Shown here in pieces: positions 1 through 8,300 of a stretch of DNA of 9,805 bases. The stretch comes from Balneolales bacterium (GTDB lineage: Bacteria; Bacteroidota; Rhodothermia; Balneolales; Natronogracilivirgulaceae). Location: positions 1-9,805 of the forward strand of contig SLLW01000203.1 in assembly GCA_007133875.1 (NCBI GenBank), written 5' to 3'. Each line of letters begins with the position of its first letter. The first letter of the stretch is position 1. Both the position numbers and the translations under genes were made by a program. Under the pieces are notes generated by a model. The model saw only the letters and a list, made by a program, of their open reading frames with translations. It was not told where the DNA came from and did not search any database.

Positions 1-150
1 AATATGGTTCAACTGGACTGGCACGGACGGGATGACGACCAGCACCGACTCGCCACAGGAACCTACTTGTATCATATCCAGGTCCGTACCGAAACGGATA
101 AAGGCAGACAAACCAAAGACAAGATCGAACGACTTGTCATATTACGATAA
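1..150 (+). CDS. porU: C-terminal end of a probable T9SS sortase PorU (5' truncated by the window)
   Basis: Frame 1 is open from the first base to the TAA at 148-150, giving 49 residues. They match the last part of a FlgD-like Ig fold: a WHGRDDD turn, then LATGTYLYHIQV, a charged hairpin, and the closing strand KIERLVILR. Such tails (W-D-G-x-D ... G-x-Y-x-Y-x-I/V ... K-L-V-I-L-R) end many secreted proteins of the FCB group. The name PorU, the C25-like peptidase that removes T9SS sorting domains and attaches cargo to the cell surface, is inferred mainly from position: porU lies directly upstream of porV in several Bacteroidota. The catalytic part is outside the window, so another large surface protein with the same tail is possible. 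A 45-base gap separates it from porV with no obvious terminator, so co-transcription is likely. Confidence 0.6.
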   Translation, partial: NMVQLDWHGRDDDQHRLATGTYLYHIQVRTETDKGRQTKDKIERLVILR

Positions 151-195
151 TTTTTACGTTATTTAACAATACTCCCACATAAGAGCCACAGTACT

Positions 196-1302
196 ATGTT
201 AACTTCAATGAATTACCGATCTCTACTTGCAATCGCCTTGTTGATGTTTGTTTCAACGGGTGTATCCAATGCCCAGGTTGGCCAAACCGCTGTTCCATTT
301 CTACAAATTGAACCCGATTCCCGAACCGCTGGCATGGGTAACGCCGGTGTTGCCCTCGCAGATAATGCATCTGCAATATTCTGGAACCCTGCCGGACTTG
401 CATTCCAGGAAGGTCATGAAGTGAGTCTCACTCATGCCGACTGGCTTCCGAATTTCAATGTGGATATGTTCTATGACTATCTCGCCGGCCGCTACTATGT
501 AGAAGGCATCGGGACCATCGGTGCGCATATCACCTATCTGAATCTCGGGGAGCAGGAATTTCGTTCTGAAGATGATATCGATGAGGGTACCTTTTCCAGC
601 TATGAAGTCGCCGGGGGCCTCTCTTACGGTGTGAAATTAAATGAAAATTTCGCGGTCGGTACCGGAATCCGGTTTATTTTCAGTAACCTCGTTCCCTCCG
701 GAACCCGGGTTAGTGAGCAGGAAGCCCGAAACGGAACCAGTGTCGGTGTGGACCTTGCCGCGCTCTACCGATCCAACCCATTCGAAGTAATGAACCGGGA
801 GGCCACCATCCGGGCCGGATTCAACCTGTCGAACCTTGGCCCGCGTGTCCAGTACACCGATGAAGCACAAAAGGATCCTCTCCCTACGTTGCTGCGTGTC
901 GGCTGGGCATATTCCATGGATCTCGACTCCGATGGATTCAATACTCTTACCATCAGCAATGACTACTCCAAACTGATGGCACGTCAGGGCATGGCACCCA
1001 TTGAAGCACTTTTTAACTCCTGGGACTCTTATACCCGCCCGGATGGAGATGGAAACGTTGAGGTCCCGCTCAGCGAACAGATTATGATTGGCGTGGGAGC
1101 AGAGTACTGGTATAACAATCTTTTTGCGCTCAGAGCCGGTTACTTCTACGAATCACCCAATAACGGAGCCCGTGAGTTTCTGACATTCGGAGCCGGTATT
1201 CGATACAATATCTTCGGTGTTGATTTTAGCTATATTTACACGCTTGAAGAAGACCACCCGCTTGCCAATACCCTGCGGTTTACCGCTTCTCTCCATTTCT
1301 GA
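196..1302 (+). CDS. porV: Type IX secretion system outer-membrane protein PorV (LptO)
   Basis: This 368-residue protein has a signal peptide (hydrophobic LLAIALLMFV at 10-19, likely cleavage after SNA at 24-26). It then carries the PorV/UPF0164 family hallmark at about 34-70: PFLQIEPDSRTAGMG, then GVALADNASAIFWNPAGLAF. The rest is alternating beta-strand sequence ending in LHF, a C-terminal Phe typical of outer-membrane barrels. In known T9SSs PorV is a FadL-like barrel that takes folded cargo from the SprA translocon to the PorU attachment complex. The length fits the family. The start is uncertain: ATG 196 has only a weak AAGAG at 181-185, while ATG 208 (MNYRSLL) would give a more compact signal peptide. 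The neighbouring genes, a probable PorU tail upstream and a protein with a T9SS sorting domain downstream, support the assignment. Family sure; orthology to PorV rather than a PorV/PorQ paralogue is very likely. Confidence 0.9.
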   Translation: MLTSMNYRSLLAIALLMFVSTGVSNAQVGQTAVPFLQIEPDSRTAGMGNAGVALADNASAIFWNPAGLAFQEGHEVSLTHADWLPNFNVDMFYDYLAGRYYVEGIGTIGAHITYLNLGEQEFRSEDDIDEGTFSSYEVAGGLSYGVKLNENFAVGTGIRFIFSNLVPSGTRVSEQEARNGTSVGVDLAALYRSNPFEVMNREATIRAGFNLSNLGPRVQYTDEAQKDPLPTLLRVGWAYSMDLDSDGFNTLTISNDYSKLMARQGMAPIEALFNSWDSYTRPDGDGNVEVPLSEQIMIGVGAEYWYNNLFALRAGYFYESPNNGAREFLTFGAGIRYNIFGVDFSYIYTLEEDHPLANTLRFTASLHF

Positions 1303-1337
1303 TCTCATCCCTGTAACAGCAATAATTATTCTTTCTA

Positions 1338-4300
1338 ATGCTGCATTTATCGAGGAGAAGCAGAAGTACGTTCCTATTTTTCGTACTTCTGCTTCTCTCT
1401 TTTCCTGTCCGTGCATTTCCACCGGCAGATTCACTGCTCCCCAGTCCTCATTTCTCCGCCATTGAAGCCCTGGAAAGCACGCGTTCTCAGGGGACTATTC
1501 ACATCGTAGCACTGATGGTGGAGTTTGAGGAAGAGGAGAACCGGTTCACCTCCGGCAACGGTACCTTTGACCTCCCATTTTTGCAGCGTGATGACATTAT
1601 CATCGAACCCCTGCCCCACGACCACAACTATTTTGAAGCCCATCTGGAGTTTGCGCAAAACTATTTTCAAACAGTTTCGGGTGGTTTGCTCGATATTGAA
1701 TACCAGGTACTCCCGGGGATTGTGCAACTCGACAATCCCATGGGCAGCTACTCCCCGCTGGGGCAAACCGGGGATGAAAATTATAAACTGGCGCATCTCG
1801 CCCGCGATGCATGGGCAAAAGCCGCGGAAATGGATCTTCCCGATTTGTCGCATCTGAACCAGGACCGTACCATGTTTATTATCTTCCATGCCGGGTCCGG
1901 CCGGAATATCGAACTTATGGGTACCAGCCTCAACAAAACGCCGCAGGACATCCCTTCCGTCTACCTGGGCACCTCCTCGTTTCAGCGGCTACTTGATGAT
2001 CCCGGATTCGACGGCTTTGATATCGGCGATAGCGGACTGCGTGTGACCAACACCGCCCTGCTCCCGCAAACGCAATCACGGCCGGGTGAAGATGTCACCG
2101 GCGAAGAGTATGTTCTTGAACTCTCCATCAATGGAATTCTGACCGCTAATATCGGCAGTTTCCTGGGCTTGCCCGACCTTTTCAATACCGAATCCGGCGC
2201 CTCTGCCATAGGACGCTTCGGATTGATGGATGGAGCCGCCATCTTCTCCTACCTCGGAATGTTTCCACCAGAACCATCCGCCTGGGAAAAAATGCATCTG
2301 GGATGGGTTCAGCCCTTCAACATCGAACTGAATACCGGCGAACCGATCGAACTGCCGGCGGTCTCTTTACGTCGGCCAAACAGCATCGCCCGGCATCATA
2401 TTTCCGCCGACGAATATTTTCTTATTGAAAACCGGCACCGGAACCCGGCCGATGACCCCGAGTCCACACCGCTTGAAGTGACTATCCGCACCCCGGACGG
2501 ACAGTATCTTACCCGGCACATTGATCCCATGGATGACCGGTTCGACCCGCTCAACTCATCCGATTACGATGAAATCCTGGAACCCGGCGTTGTTGTAAAT
2601 GTCAGCAGTTTTGACTGGAGCCTGCCGGGCGGACCCGATTTCGGAGCCGACGGAGAAGCCGGAACGGATGATGACCGGCTGCTAAACGGGGGCATGCTCA
2701 TTTGGCACATCGACGAGGCGGTCATTCGCCGGAAAATTGGTGACAACCGCGTAAATGCCAACACCAACCGCCGGGGTGTTCAGCTGATGGAGGCAGACGG
2801 CGCCCAGGACATCGGACGACCGCCAGGTCAGCAACAGGACCGCTTCACTAACGGCCATGCATTTGATTTCTGGTGGAAGGGGAATGACTTCACTGTAATT
2901 ACGGCGCGTCAGGACAGTATTGTTGTTTACGAAAACCGATTTGGCCCCGATACCCAACCATCAAACGAAAGCAACACCGGCAGCCCGTCGTTTTTTGAGT
3001 TTTACGATTTTTCCGATAACATTCCCGAGGCCCATTTTTTTGCCCGATCACTGGGTGGCGTCTATGCACAGCCCGGTGACATGACGTTCCCGCCACTCCC
3101 CTCACCACCGTCATTTCCTGCAGAATCCGCCTTGTATCCCGTAAGTCCTGAAGTTTTCACGCCGGATGAAGCCATCAGTGGTAACCGGGCCGGCAGCAGA
3201 ACCGGGTTCCGGCGGAGTCATGCAGACCGGTACGACGGACAGTCATTCACCGGTGACGAACAACTCATCCTCCCCACAGAATCCGGCTTTTATACGATTG
3301 CATTAAACGGCAGCGAATCCGGATATGCTTTCATTGATCATCCTTCCCCATCCACCCCGCTCATCCATAACGGCCAGGTAACGGCGGGTCAGATTCGTAC
3401 TTCGGGCGCAACGGATCGACAGGATATCGCCTCCTGGGCCTATGAAAACGGAAGCTGGACACAACGCTGGTCTGTGGAAAACCAACCTGCCGGCCCCGGT
3501 TTTCTGAGCCTGGATACCGGTGGCTTCATCCATCCCGATCATACCTCCATTCTGATAAATCCCGATGACGGATTCCTGCCCGGTAATGAGCTGGATGCGG
3601 CATATCAGCTTAGCGGAGAAGTAGACGGATTACGTGCCCGAATCGAAGATAACCGTTTTTTGCTAACCGATCTGTTCCAATACGATTTTGACAGCAGCGA
3701 CCGGGAGTCACACCGGCAATACACTGGAAATTTGCGGTTCAGCGCCGATTCCGCGCCATCCTTTTTCGTGCTGACCGATAACAGGCTGGCGCTCGTCGAC
3801 GACCAGGACAGCGATAACTGGCAGGTGCATACCCTGTACGAAAGCAACCATGTATTCTGGCCCGCATTTGGAGACTGGACCGGGGATAACACCCTGGAGG
3901 TTTTTGTCACTGATGCCACCGGAAATCATATCCAGGGATTTAACCGTGACGGCGGAGTCCTTGACTTTTTCCCGCTGAGGGCGCCTGAGGGGCAGCGATT
4001 CACCGGTTCGATTCTGCTTGCTGACCTGACCGGTGACGGCCACCAGGAGTTGATAGCCGCGGCCCGGGACAGCATCACCATGCATATTCACGCTTTTGAC
4101 CGTAACCATAACCGTCTGGATGGCTTTCCGCTGCTGGCCGGATCACTTGCCGATGATACACAACAGACTCCGGTCCCGCTGCTGATATCCAACAGGCACC
4201 TATTTTCTGTCTCCCCGTCCGGTGAAGTCCGCACCTGGGAGCTTCCGGAACTTGGTGATGTATCCTGGGGACGGATGTACGGCCCACAGGCAGGCAACAA

Positions 4301-4628
4301 AGTTGGCGTGACGGTGGATGATGGCGGGCGCGAACGTGCCGAATTCGGAATTCTGAATGACAGGGAAACCTACAACTGGCCCAATCCCGCCGATGACCAC
4401 ACCTACATCCGTTTCGAAACATCAGAACCTGCCCGGGTAACTGTTACGGTCATCAATGCATCCGGATCGACCGTTTTTGAAAAGCAGGCCGACTCGCGGG
4501 GGCGCTATCCGGAAGAACTCCGCCTGAACACCTCCTCCTGGGGAAACGGGATCTATTTCGGCCGGATACGTGCCAGTAACGGGCAAGGTTCGGAAACCAA
4601 AATGATAAAAATTGTGATCACGCACTGA
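1338..4628 (+). CDS. Secreted M6 metallopeptidase-like protein with degenerate zinc motif and T9SS type A sorting domain
   Basis: The protein has 1096 residues. Its signal peptide has a basic n-region (SRRSRS), a Leu-rich core at 16-20 and likely cleavage after VRA near residue 26. An M6-like domain follows: the VEF strand near 60, HDHNYF at 94-99 leading to a Y-F-x-x-V-S-G-G-L block, IIFHAG at 181-186, GLPDLF at 277-282, a Met-turn at GLMDG (M297), SAWEKMHLGW at 314-323, and GMLIWHID at 452-459 followed by GVQLMEADG. The family HEFGH that precedes GLPDL is replaced by A270-N-I-G-S274, so both zinc His and the catalytic Glu are missing; a pseudoprotease is inferred. Two FG-GAP-like repeats follow (FGDWTGD at 844-850, LADLTGDG at 894-901). 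The last ~85 residues, from YNWPNP at 1012 to IKIVITH, are a T9SS type A sorting domain, so export through the PorU/PorV system is expected. ATG 1338 is the only start that keeps the signal peptide; no Shine-Dalgarno is visible. It lies 35 bases after porV, and its TGA shares one base with the next ATG. Confidence 0.85.
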   Translation: MLHLSRRSRSTFLFFVLLLLSFPVRAFPPADSLLPSPHFSAIEALESTRSQGTIHIVALMVEFEEEENRFTSGNGTFDLPFLQRDDIIIEPLPHDHNYFEAHLEFAQNYFQTVSGGLLDIEYQVLPGIVQLDNPMGSYSPLGQTGDENYKLAHLARDAWAKAAEMDLPDLSHLNQDRTMFIIFHAGSGRNIELMGTSLNKTPQDIPSVYLGTSSFQRLLDDPGFDGFDIGDSGLRVTNTALLPQTQSRPGEDVTGEEYVLELSINGILTANIGSFLGLPDLFNTESGASAIGRFGLMDGAAIFSYLGMFPPEPSAWEKMHLGWVQPFNIELNTGEPIELPAVSLRRPNSIARHHISADEYFLIENRHRNPADDPESTPLEVTIRTPDGQYLTRHIDPMDDRFDPLNSSDYDEILEPGVVVNVSSFDWSLPGGPDFGADGEAGTDDDRLLNGGMLIWHIDEAVIRRKIGDNRVNANTNRRGVQLMEADGAQDIGRPPGQQQDRFTNGHAFDFWWKGNDFTVITARQDSIVVYENRFGPDTQPSNESNTGSPSFFEFYDFSDNIPEAHFFARSLGGVYAQPGDMTFPPLPSPPSFPAESALYPVSPEVFTPDEAISGNRAGSRTGFRRSHADRYDGQSFTGDEQLILPTESGFYTIALNGSESGYAFIDHPSPSTPLIHNGQVTAGQIRTSGATDRQDIASWAYENGSWTQRWSVENQPAGPGFLSLDTGGFIHPDHTSILINPDDGFLPGNELDAAYQLSGEVDGLRARIEDNRFLLTDLFQYDFDSSDRESHRQYTGNLRFSADSAPSFFVLTDNRLALVDDQDSDNWQVHTLYESNHVFWPAFGDWTGDNTLEVFVTDATGNHIQGFNRDGGVLDFFPLRAPEGQRFTGSILLADLTGDGHQELIAAARDSITMHIHAFDRNHNRLDGFPLLAGSLADDTQQTPVPLLISNRHLFSVSPSGEVRTWELPELGDVSWGRMYGPQAGNKVGVTVDDGGRERAEFGILNDRETYNWPNPADDHTYIRFETSEPARVTVTVINASGSTVFEKQADSRGRYPEELRLNTSSWGNGIYFGRIRASNGQGSETKMIKIVITH
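1355..1397 (+). promoter_or_regulatory. Perfect 16-bp hairpin within signal-peptide codons; candidate terminator or attenuator
   Basis: The left arm GAGAAGCAGAAGTACG (1355-1370) is the exact reverse complement of 1382-1397, with an 11-base loop (1371-1381, TTCCTATTTTT) and a possible extra G-U pair (1354/1398). The stem is followed by TCTTTTCC, a moderate U-rich tail, on the + strand only; read on the - strand no T-run follows. It lies 52 bases after the porV stop, where a terminator would sit, but also 17 bases into the downstream CDS, covering codons 6-20. It could be a leaky porV terminator, an attenuator, or a structure that limits translation of the next gene. The structure is seen directly; its function is inference. 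Confidence 0.5.
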
Positions 4629-7600
4629 TGCATCAATACTGTACCTATTCTTCCCGGACCGCTGTTCCGTTGCTTACAGCCCTGTTCACGTTGCTCTTCG
4701 CGGGCCTGTTCCCGGCTGATGCTGATGCCCAGCGCAATCCGTCATACTACGATTATCCCCAAAATCACCTGGAATGGTACACTATTGAAAGCGACCATTT
4801 TTTGGTCCATTTCCAGGAGGGCAGCAGCCGGCCGGCTCAGGTGATTTCGCGCATAGCGGAAGAAATTTATGGGCCCATCACCGATTTATATGATTATGAG
4901 CCCGACCCCAAAATCAGCATCCTGCTTATCGACCGGCTCGATTATTCCAACGGTGCTGCATTTTTCTACGATAACAAAATTGAAATCTGGCTCCCTTCTC
5001 TCGATACCCCGCTGCGGGGTACGCATAACTGGCTCCGCAACGTAATCACTCACGAATTCACGCATATCGTACAGCTCCAGGCCTCGATGAAGCAGACCCG
5101 GCGTATTCCGGCCACCTATCTTCAGTGGCTCTCCTACGAGGATGTAACACGGCCCGATGTGCTCTACGGATTTCCCAATGGCATCGTCTCCTACCCGCTG
5201 TCCGGCATCAGCATGCCCGCCTGGCTGGCCGAGGGAACAGCCCAATACATGCACAGCGAAATCTATTACGACTACTGGGACACACATCGGGATATGTTGC
5301 TGCGAACGCGTATCCTCGACGGAAACTACCTCAGCCTGGAGAAGATGGGTACATTCAGTTCCAAAACTTCACTTGAGCGGGAGCTGACCTACAATCAGGG
5401 ATTTGCATTCACTTATTACCTGGCTGACCGGTTCGGGGAACAGGCCATTGTCGACATAACCAGGGCGTTCAGCCAGCGTGGTGTGTACAATGTCCGCAAA
5501 GCGATTAAAAACGCAACCGGTATTGATGGACGTGAAGTTTTTGAGGACTGGATTGAGGAGCTTACCACCCATTACGAACAAATGGCCGATGGCCTGGAGA
5601 GAGCGCCCGATAACCGAACCTGGGTGGAACCTCTCGGTTTTTTCAATTTTCATCCGACCTACTCCCCCGATGGCGGGGAGATTGCTTATCTCTCCAACAA
5701 GTTTTTTGATGGTGCCATCGCAACATTATACGTAGTGGATGAGGAAACCGGAGAGGAAACCGAAACATACGAAGCCAACCTTTTTGAAGATCCCTCTCAC
5801 AGTCATAGCCGGTCTTCCGGCCAAACTGTGACCCATCGCTCCCGCACCTCCCCGGCCCGGGCCCTCGACCAGGCATCTCGATCACATCATGACCATTCCG
5901 GGCACAATCATCATTACAATCTGAATGCCACCGGTCTGCGGCGCCTGGAAACCTCCTTCAGTTTCTCACCCGACGGCAAACAGATCGCCTACAGCCGGTC
6001 CCGGCTTAATGCCCGGGGGGAACAGTACCGCGATCTCTACGTCTATGACCGTGACGAAGAAGATTCCCGGCGTCTGACGTACAGCAAACGTCTCCACGAT
6101 CCGGCCTGGAGTCCCGACGGCCAAACCCTTGCGGCAGGAAAAATCGAAGACGGATCGATCAATCTCTTTTTATACGATCTGGAAAAAGACAGCCTTGTCC
6201 GGATCACCAATTTTACGAAGAGTGAACAGATCTATCGTCCGGTCTGGCATCCCGATGGCGACCGTCTTTTCTTTGCCTACTCCGATACGGCCCATCGCGG
6301 TATCTATGAAATTACCCTTAATAATGATGCCGGAAACGCGCAGCCCCGATCTGACATCACAGCCCCGGAGAGCACACACTTTCGAGCAGTTTTGACAAGC
6401 CCGGGGGTAGACTACCGAGATCCGGCAGTCAGTAACGATGGTGAATGGCTATACTACAGCGCCGATAAAAGCGGTATCTTCAACATCTATCGCAAATCGC
6501 TGCAGAACGGACAAACCGAACAGATTACCAATGTTGTTGGCGGGGCTTTCATGCCCAACCCTCACCCTGAGAAGGATCAGTTGCTCTACTCCGAATTTGT
6601 CTCAGAAGGGTACAAAATCGCCCGGCTTGATCTTTCCGGCAAGACATTACCGGAAGTGTCGCAATCTGAAACGGTCACAGCGTCGTCATCCCGGCCGGAT
6701 TCGGAGCACATTGTCACCAGCTATGCAACCCGGTTAGCCATCAATCCGCATGCACCACCGGCCGAACGATGGATGGGTGATGGTTCCGGAAGTGATATCG
6801 CATCACTAAATCAATTTGACGACACCGATATCACGGCATTCTCTGAGATGGCAGTTGCGCACGCTGATACCGGAGTCTACCGCTATCAGCTTTCAACCCG
6901 CGGTTCATCATCGGAACGGGAATTTTACCGCTACGAAGATCAATTCACCTCCTTCCAGTTCTATCCGGTTTTCCGGTTCGACAATTACTCACGCATGCGG
7001 GGCAGCAATATGGATCTGCTCACCGGTGGCCAGTTCGGAGACCTGGGCAGCAACCTCTGGCGTGACTTCAAATTCGGGACCTATTTCGCCTCCCGGGAGA
7101 TGCGCGACCGGTTCACCATTTTCGGTGGAGCACTTTTCGGTCCCGGTTCGCGGCCGAGTGATGGTATCAGCAACTTTTTCCAACCCAGCCGGTTGGTGAA
7201 TCTGGACCGGGACCTGTTCCTCGAAGTGGAGTATGCCGGCCTTCCCTTTATTGAACGACACTGGTCGCCGACCATCTCCGTCTCCTTTTTTAACATTCGA
7301 CGAAATGTGAGTGACGGCTTGCAGATTGAGGAGTTCCCATGCACCTCCTGTATGCCGGATACCACCTCCACCGACATTGCTTACAATATGTGGCAGGTGG
7401 AAGTAAGCATGATCAGTAAGCTGAACCGCTGGAGCCTGCTTGAGCTGGGGTATTACTACAGTCCCTATCGTGTTTCGACAGATTCGTTCTTCTCCCGTGA
7501 GTTTCAGCAGGAAGTCGCCGGATCCACCTCCAGGTATTATATTGGATCCACCTGGTCCGCCGCATGGATATTTGACTTGTCCATGCCGGACCGTCATGGT

Positions 7601-8251
7601 GATATCGCCCCGCTGGGATGGCGGGGCCTGTTCCGGTATCGCTATGAGCCGAGTGAGCTGCTTGATTCGTATGATATTCGTGACGGAACCCTTATCCCGC
7701 TGTACGACCAGTATGACAATCACTCCGTCGAAGCTGATATCAGGATGGGTTTTGTCCTCCGGCAACAGCGACTCAATCTGCGCACCCGGTTCTTTACCTA
7801 TTTTGACGGGCCGGATGAGTTCTTCTATCTTGATTATATTGGCGGCATGATCGGCATGCGCAGTTATCCCTATTTTGCACTCGGCGGAACAACGACCGCA
7901 TTTTCACAACTATCCTGGTTTATTCCTTTAAAAACCAACATTTATCAGCAGATGGGCCGGGTCACACTCGACAAAATGTTTCTCCGATTATTTGCCGAAG
8001 CCGGCAACGGCTGGGGCGGCCCGCTCGACATTGACAATACCATCAAAACAGGAGTGGGAGCCGAACTGCGTATCGGGATGAATTCCTATTATTTGTTCCC
8101 TTCCAGTTTCTTCATCAGCGGGGCTTACGGATTTAACTCCTATGACCTGCAGCTGCCCGATGCGTTCATTTCCGAAGCTCCCGGGGGCAGAGTTGATTAT
8201 GGCAACCAAATCCTGATAAATTTCGGCCTGCTATTTGATTTTGAGTTTTGA
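4628..8251 (+). CDS. Outer-membrane fusion: gluzincin-type protease, TolB-like propeller and beta-barrel
   Basis: This 1207-residue protein has three modules. A signal peptide (likely cleavage near ADADAQ, 32-37) precedes a metallopeptidase domain (about 45-330) with H142-E-F-T-H146 and, 56 residues later, WLAEGTAQY with E202. This gluzincin-like arrangement gives two His ligands, a catalytic Glu and a Glu third ligand, all intact. Next is a propeller with six PD40/TolB-type motifs: SPDG 346, SPDG 447, SPDG 495, HPDG 541, SNDG 602 and HPEK 646. A His-rich insert (391-429) sits between blades 1 and 2. Residues ~752-1207 are beta-rich with amphipathic strands and end FDFEF, as expected for a barrel inserted by the Bam machinery. 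Proteins of this layout are often auto-named 'biopolymer transporter Tol' after the propeller, which says little about function. The protease and propeller would probably be periplasmic if the barrel has normal topology. The start ATG overlaps the previous stop in TGATG, so translational coupling is likely. Substrate unknown. Confidence 0.85.
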   Translation: MHQYCTYSSRTAVPLLTALFTLLFAGLFPADADAQRNPSYYDYPQNHLEWYTIESDHFLVHFQEGSSRPAQVISRIAEEIYGPITDLYDYEPDPKISILLIDRLDYSNGAAFFYDNKIEIWLPSLDTPLRGTHNWLRNVITHEFTHIVQLQASMKQTRRIPATYLQWLSYEDVTRPDVLYGFPNGIVSYPLSGISMPAWLAEGTAQYMHSEIYYDYWDTHRDMLLRTRILDGNYLSLEKMGTFSSKTSLERELTYNQGFAFTYYLADRFGEQAIVDITRAFSQRGVYNVRKAIKNATGIDGREVFEDWIEELTTHYEQMADGLERAPDNRTWVEPLGFFNFHPTYSPDGGEIAYLSNKFFDGAIATLYVVDEETGEETETYEANLFEDPSHSHSRSSGQTVTHRSRTSPARALDQASRSHHDHSGHNHHYNLNATGLRRLETSFSFSPDGKQIAYSRSRLNARGEQYRDLYVYDRDEEDSRRLTYSKRLHDPAWSPDGQTLAAGKIEDGSINLFLYDLEKDSLVRITNFTKSEQIYRPVWHPDGDRLFFAYSDTAHRGIYEITLNNDAGNAQPRSDITAPESTHFRAVLTSPGVDYRDPAVSNDGEWLYYSADKSGIFNIYRKSLQNGQTEQITNVVGGAFMPNPHPEKDQLLYSEFVSEGYKIARLDLSGKTLPEVSQSETVTASSSRPDSEHIVTSYATRLAINPHAPPAERWMGDGSGSDIASLNQFDDTDITAFSEMAVAHADTGVYRYQLSTRGSSSEREFYRYEDQFTSFQFYPVFRFDNYSRMRGSNMDLLTGGQFGDLGSNLWRDFKFGTYFASREMRDRFTIFGGALFGPGSRPSDGISNFFQPSRLVNLDRDLFLEVEYAGLPFIERHWSPTISVSFFNIRRNVSDGLQIEEFPCTSCMPDTTSTDIAYNMWQVEVSMISKLNRWSLLELGYYYSPYRVSTDSFFSREFQQEVAGSTSRYYIGSTWSAAWIFDLSMPDRHGDIAPLGWRGLFRYRYEPSELLDSYDIRDGTLIPLYDQYDNHSVEADIRMGFVLRQQRLNLRTRFFTYFDGPDEFFYLDYIGGMIGMRSYPYFALGGTTTAFSQLSWFIPLKTNIYQQMGRVTLDKMFLRLFAEAGNGWGGPLDIDNTIKTGVGAELRIGMNSYYLFPSSFFISGAYGFNSYDLQLPDAFISEAPGGRVDYGNQILINFGLLFDFEF

Positions 8252-8300
8252 TAGTAACGTGTTCAACCCAGATCAATCTGACATAACTAATCCGGCACCC

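Noticed and set aside
702..711. AACCCGGGTT palindrome inside porV
   Set aside because: A ten-base palindrome in coding sequence with no flanking structure; expected by chance.
1317..1343. CAGCA/TGCTG pairing that encloses the start codon at 1338
   Set aside because: Only five base pairs with a 17-base loop; too weak to claim as a regulatory structure.
1353..1357. AGGAG resembling a Shine-Dalgarno sequence
   Set aside because: No ATG, GTG or TTG lies at a suitable distance downstream in the M6-like frame, and a later start would remove the signal peptide. It is part of the Arg codons in the hairpin arm.
5005..5021. Short hairpin TACCCC-GCTGC-GGGGTA
   Set aside because: It lies inside well-conserved protease-domain codons (DTPLRGT), has no T-run after it, and GC-rich 6-bp arms are expected by chance in a gene this long.
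7607..7627. Hairpin GCCCCGC / GCGGGGC with a 7-base loop
   Set aside because: It is internal to the barrel coding region with no U-tract, and frequent CCG/CTG and GGC codons explain it. Similarity to the 5005-5021 hairpin is limited to a few C/G bases.
6989..7765. Long open frame on the - strand (258 codons)
   Set aside because: It lies wholly opposite the barrel-coding region, shows no recognisable domain or signal, and is a typical antisense shadow of a GC-biased coding frame.
8235..8300. TTG at 8235 as the start of the DUF5683-like gene
   Set aside because: It would overlap the barrel gene by 17 bases and place about 22-29 non-hydrophobic residues ahead of the signal peptide; ATG 8301 or 8322 give normal signal peptides.
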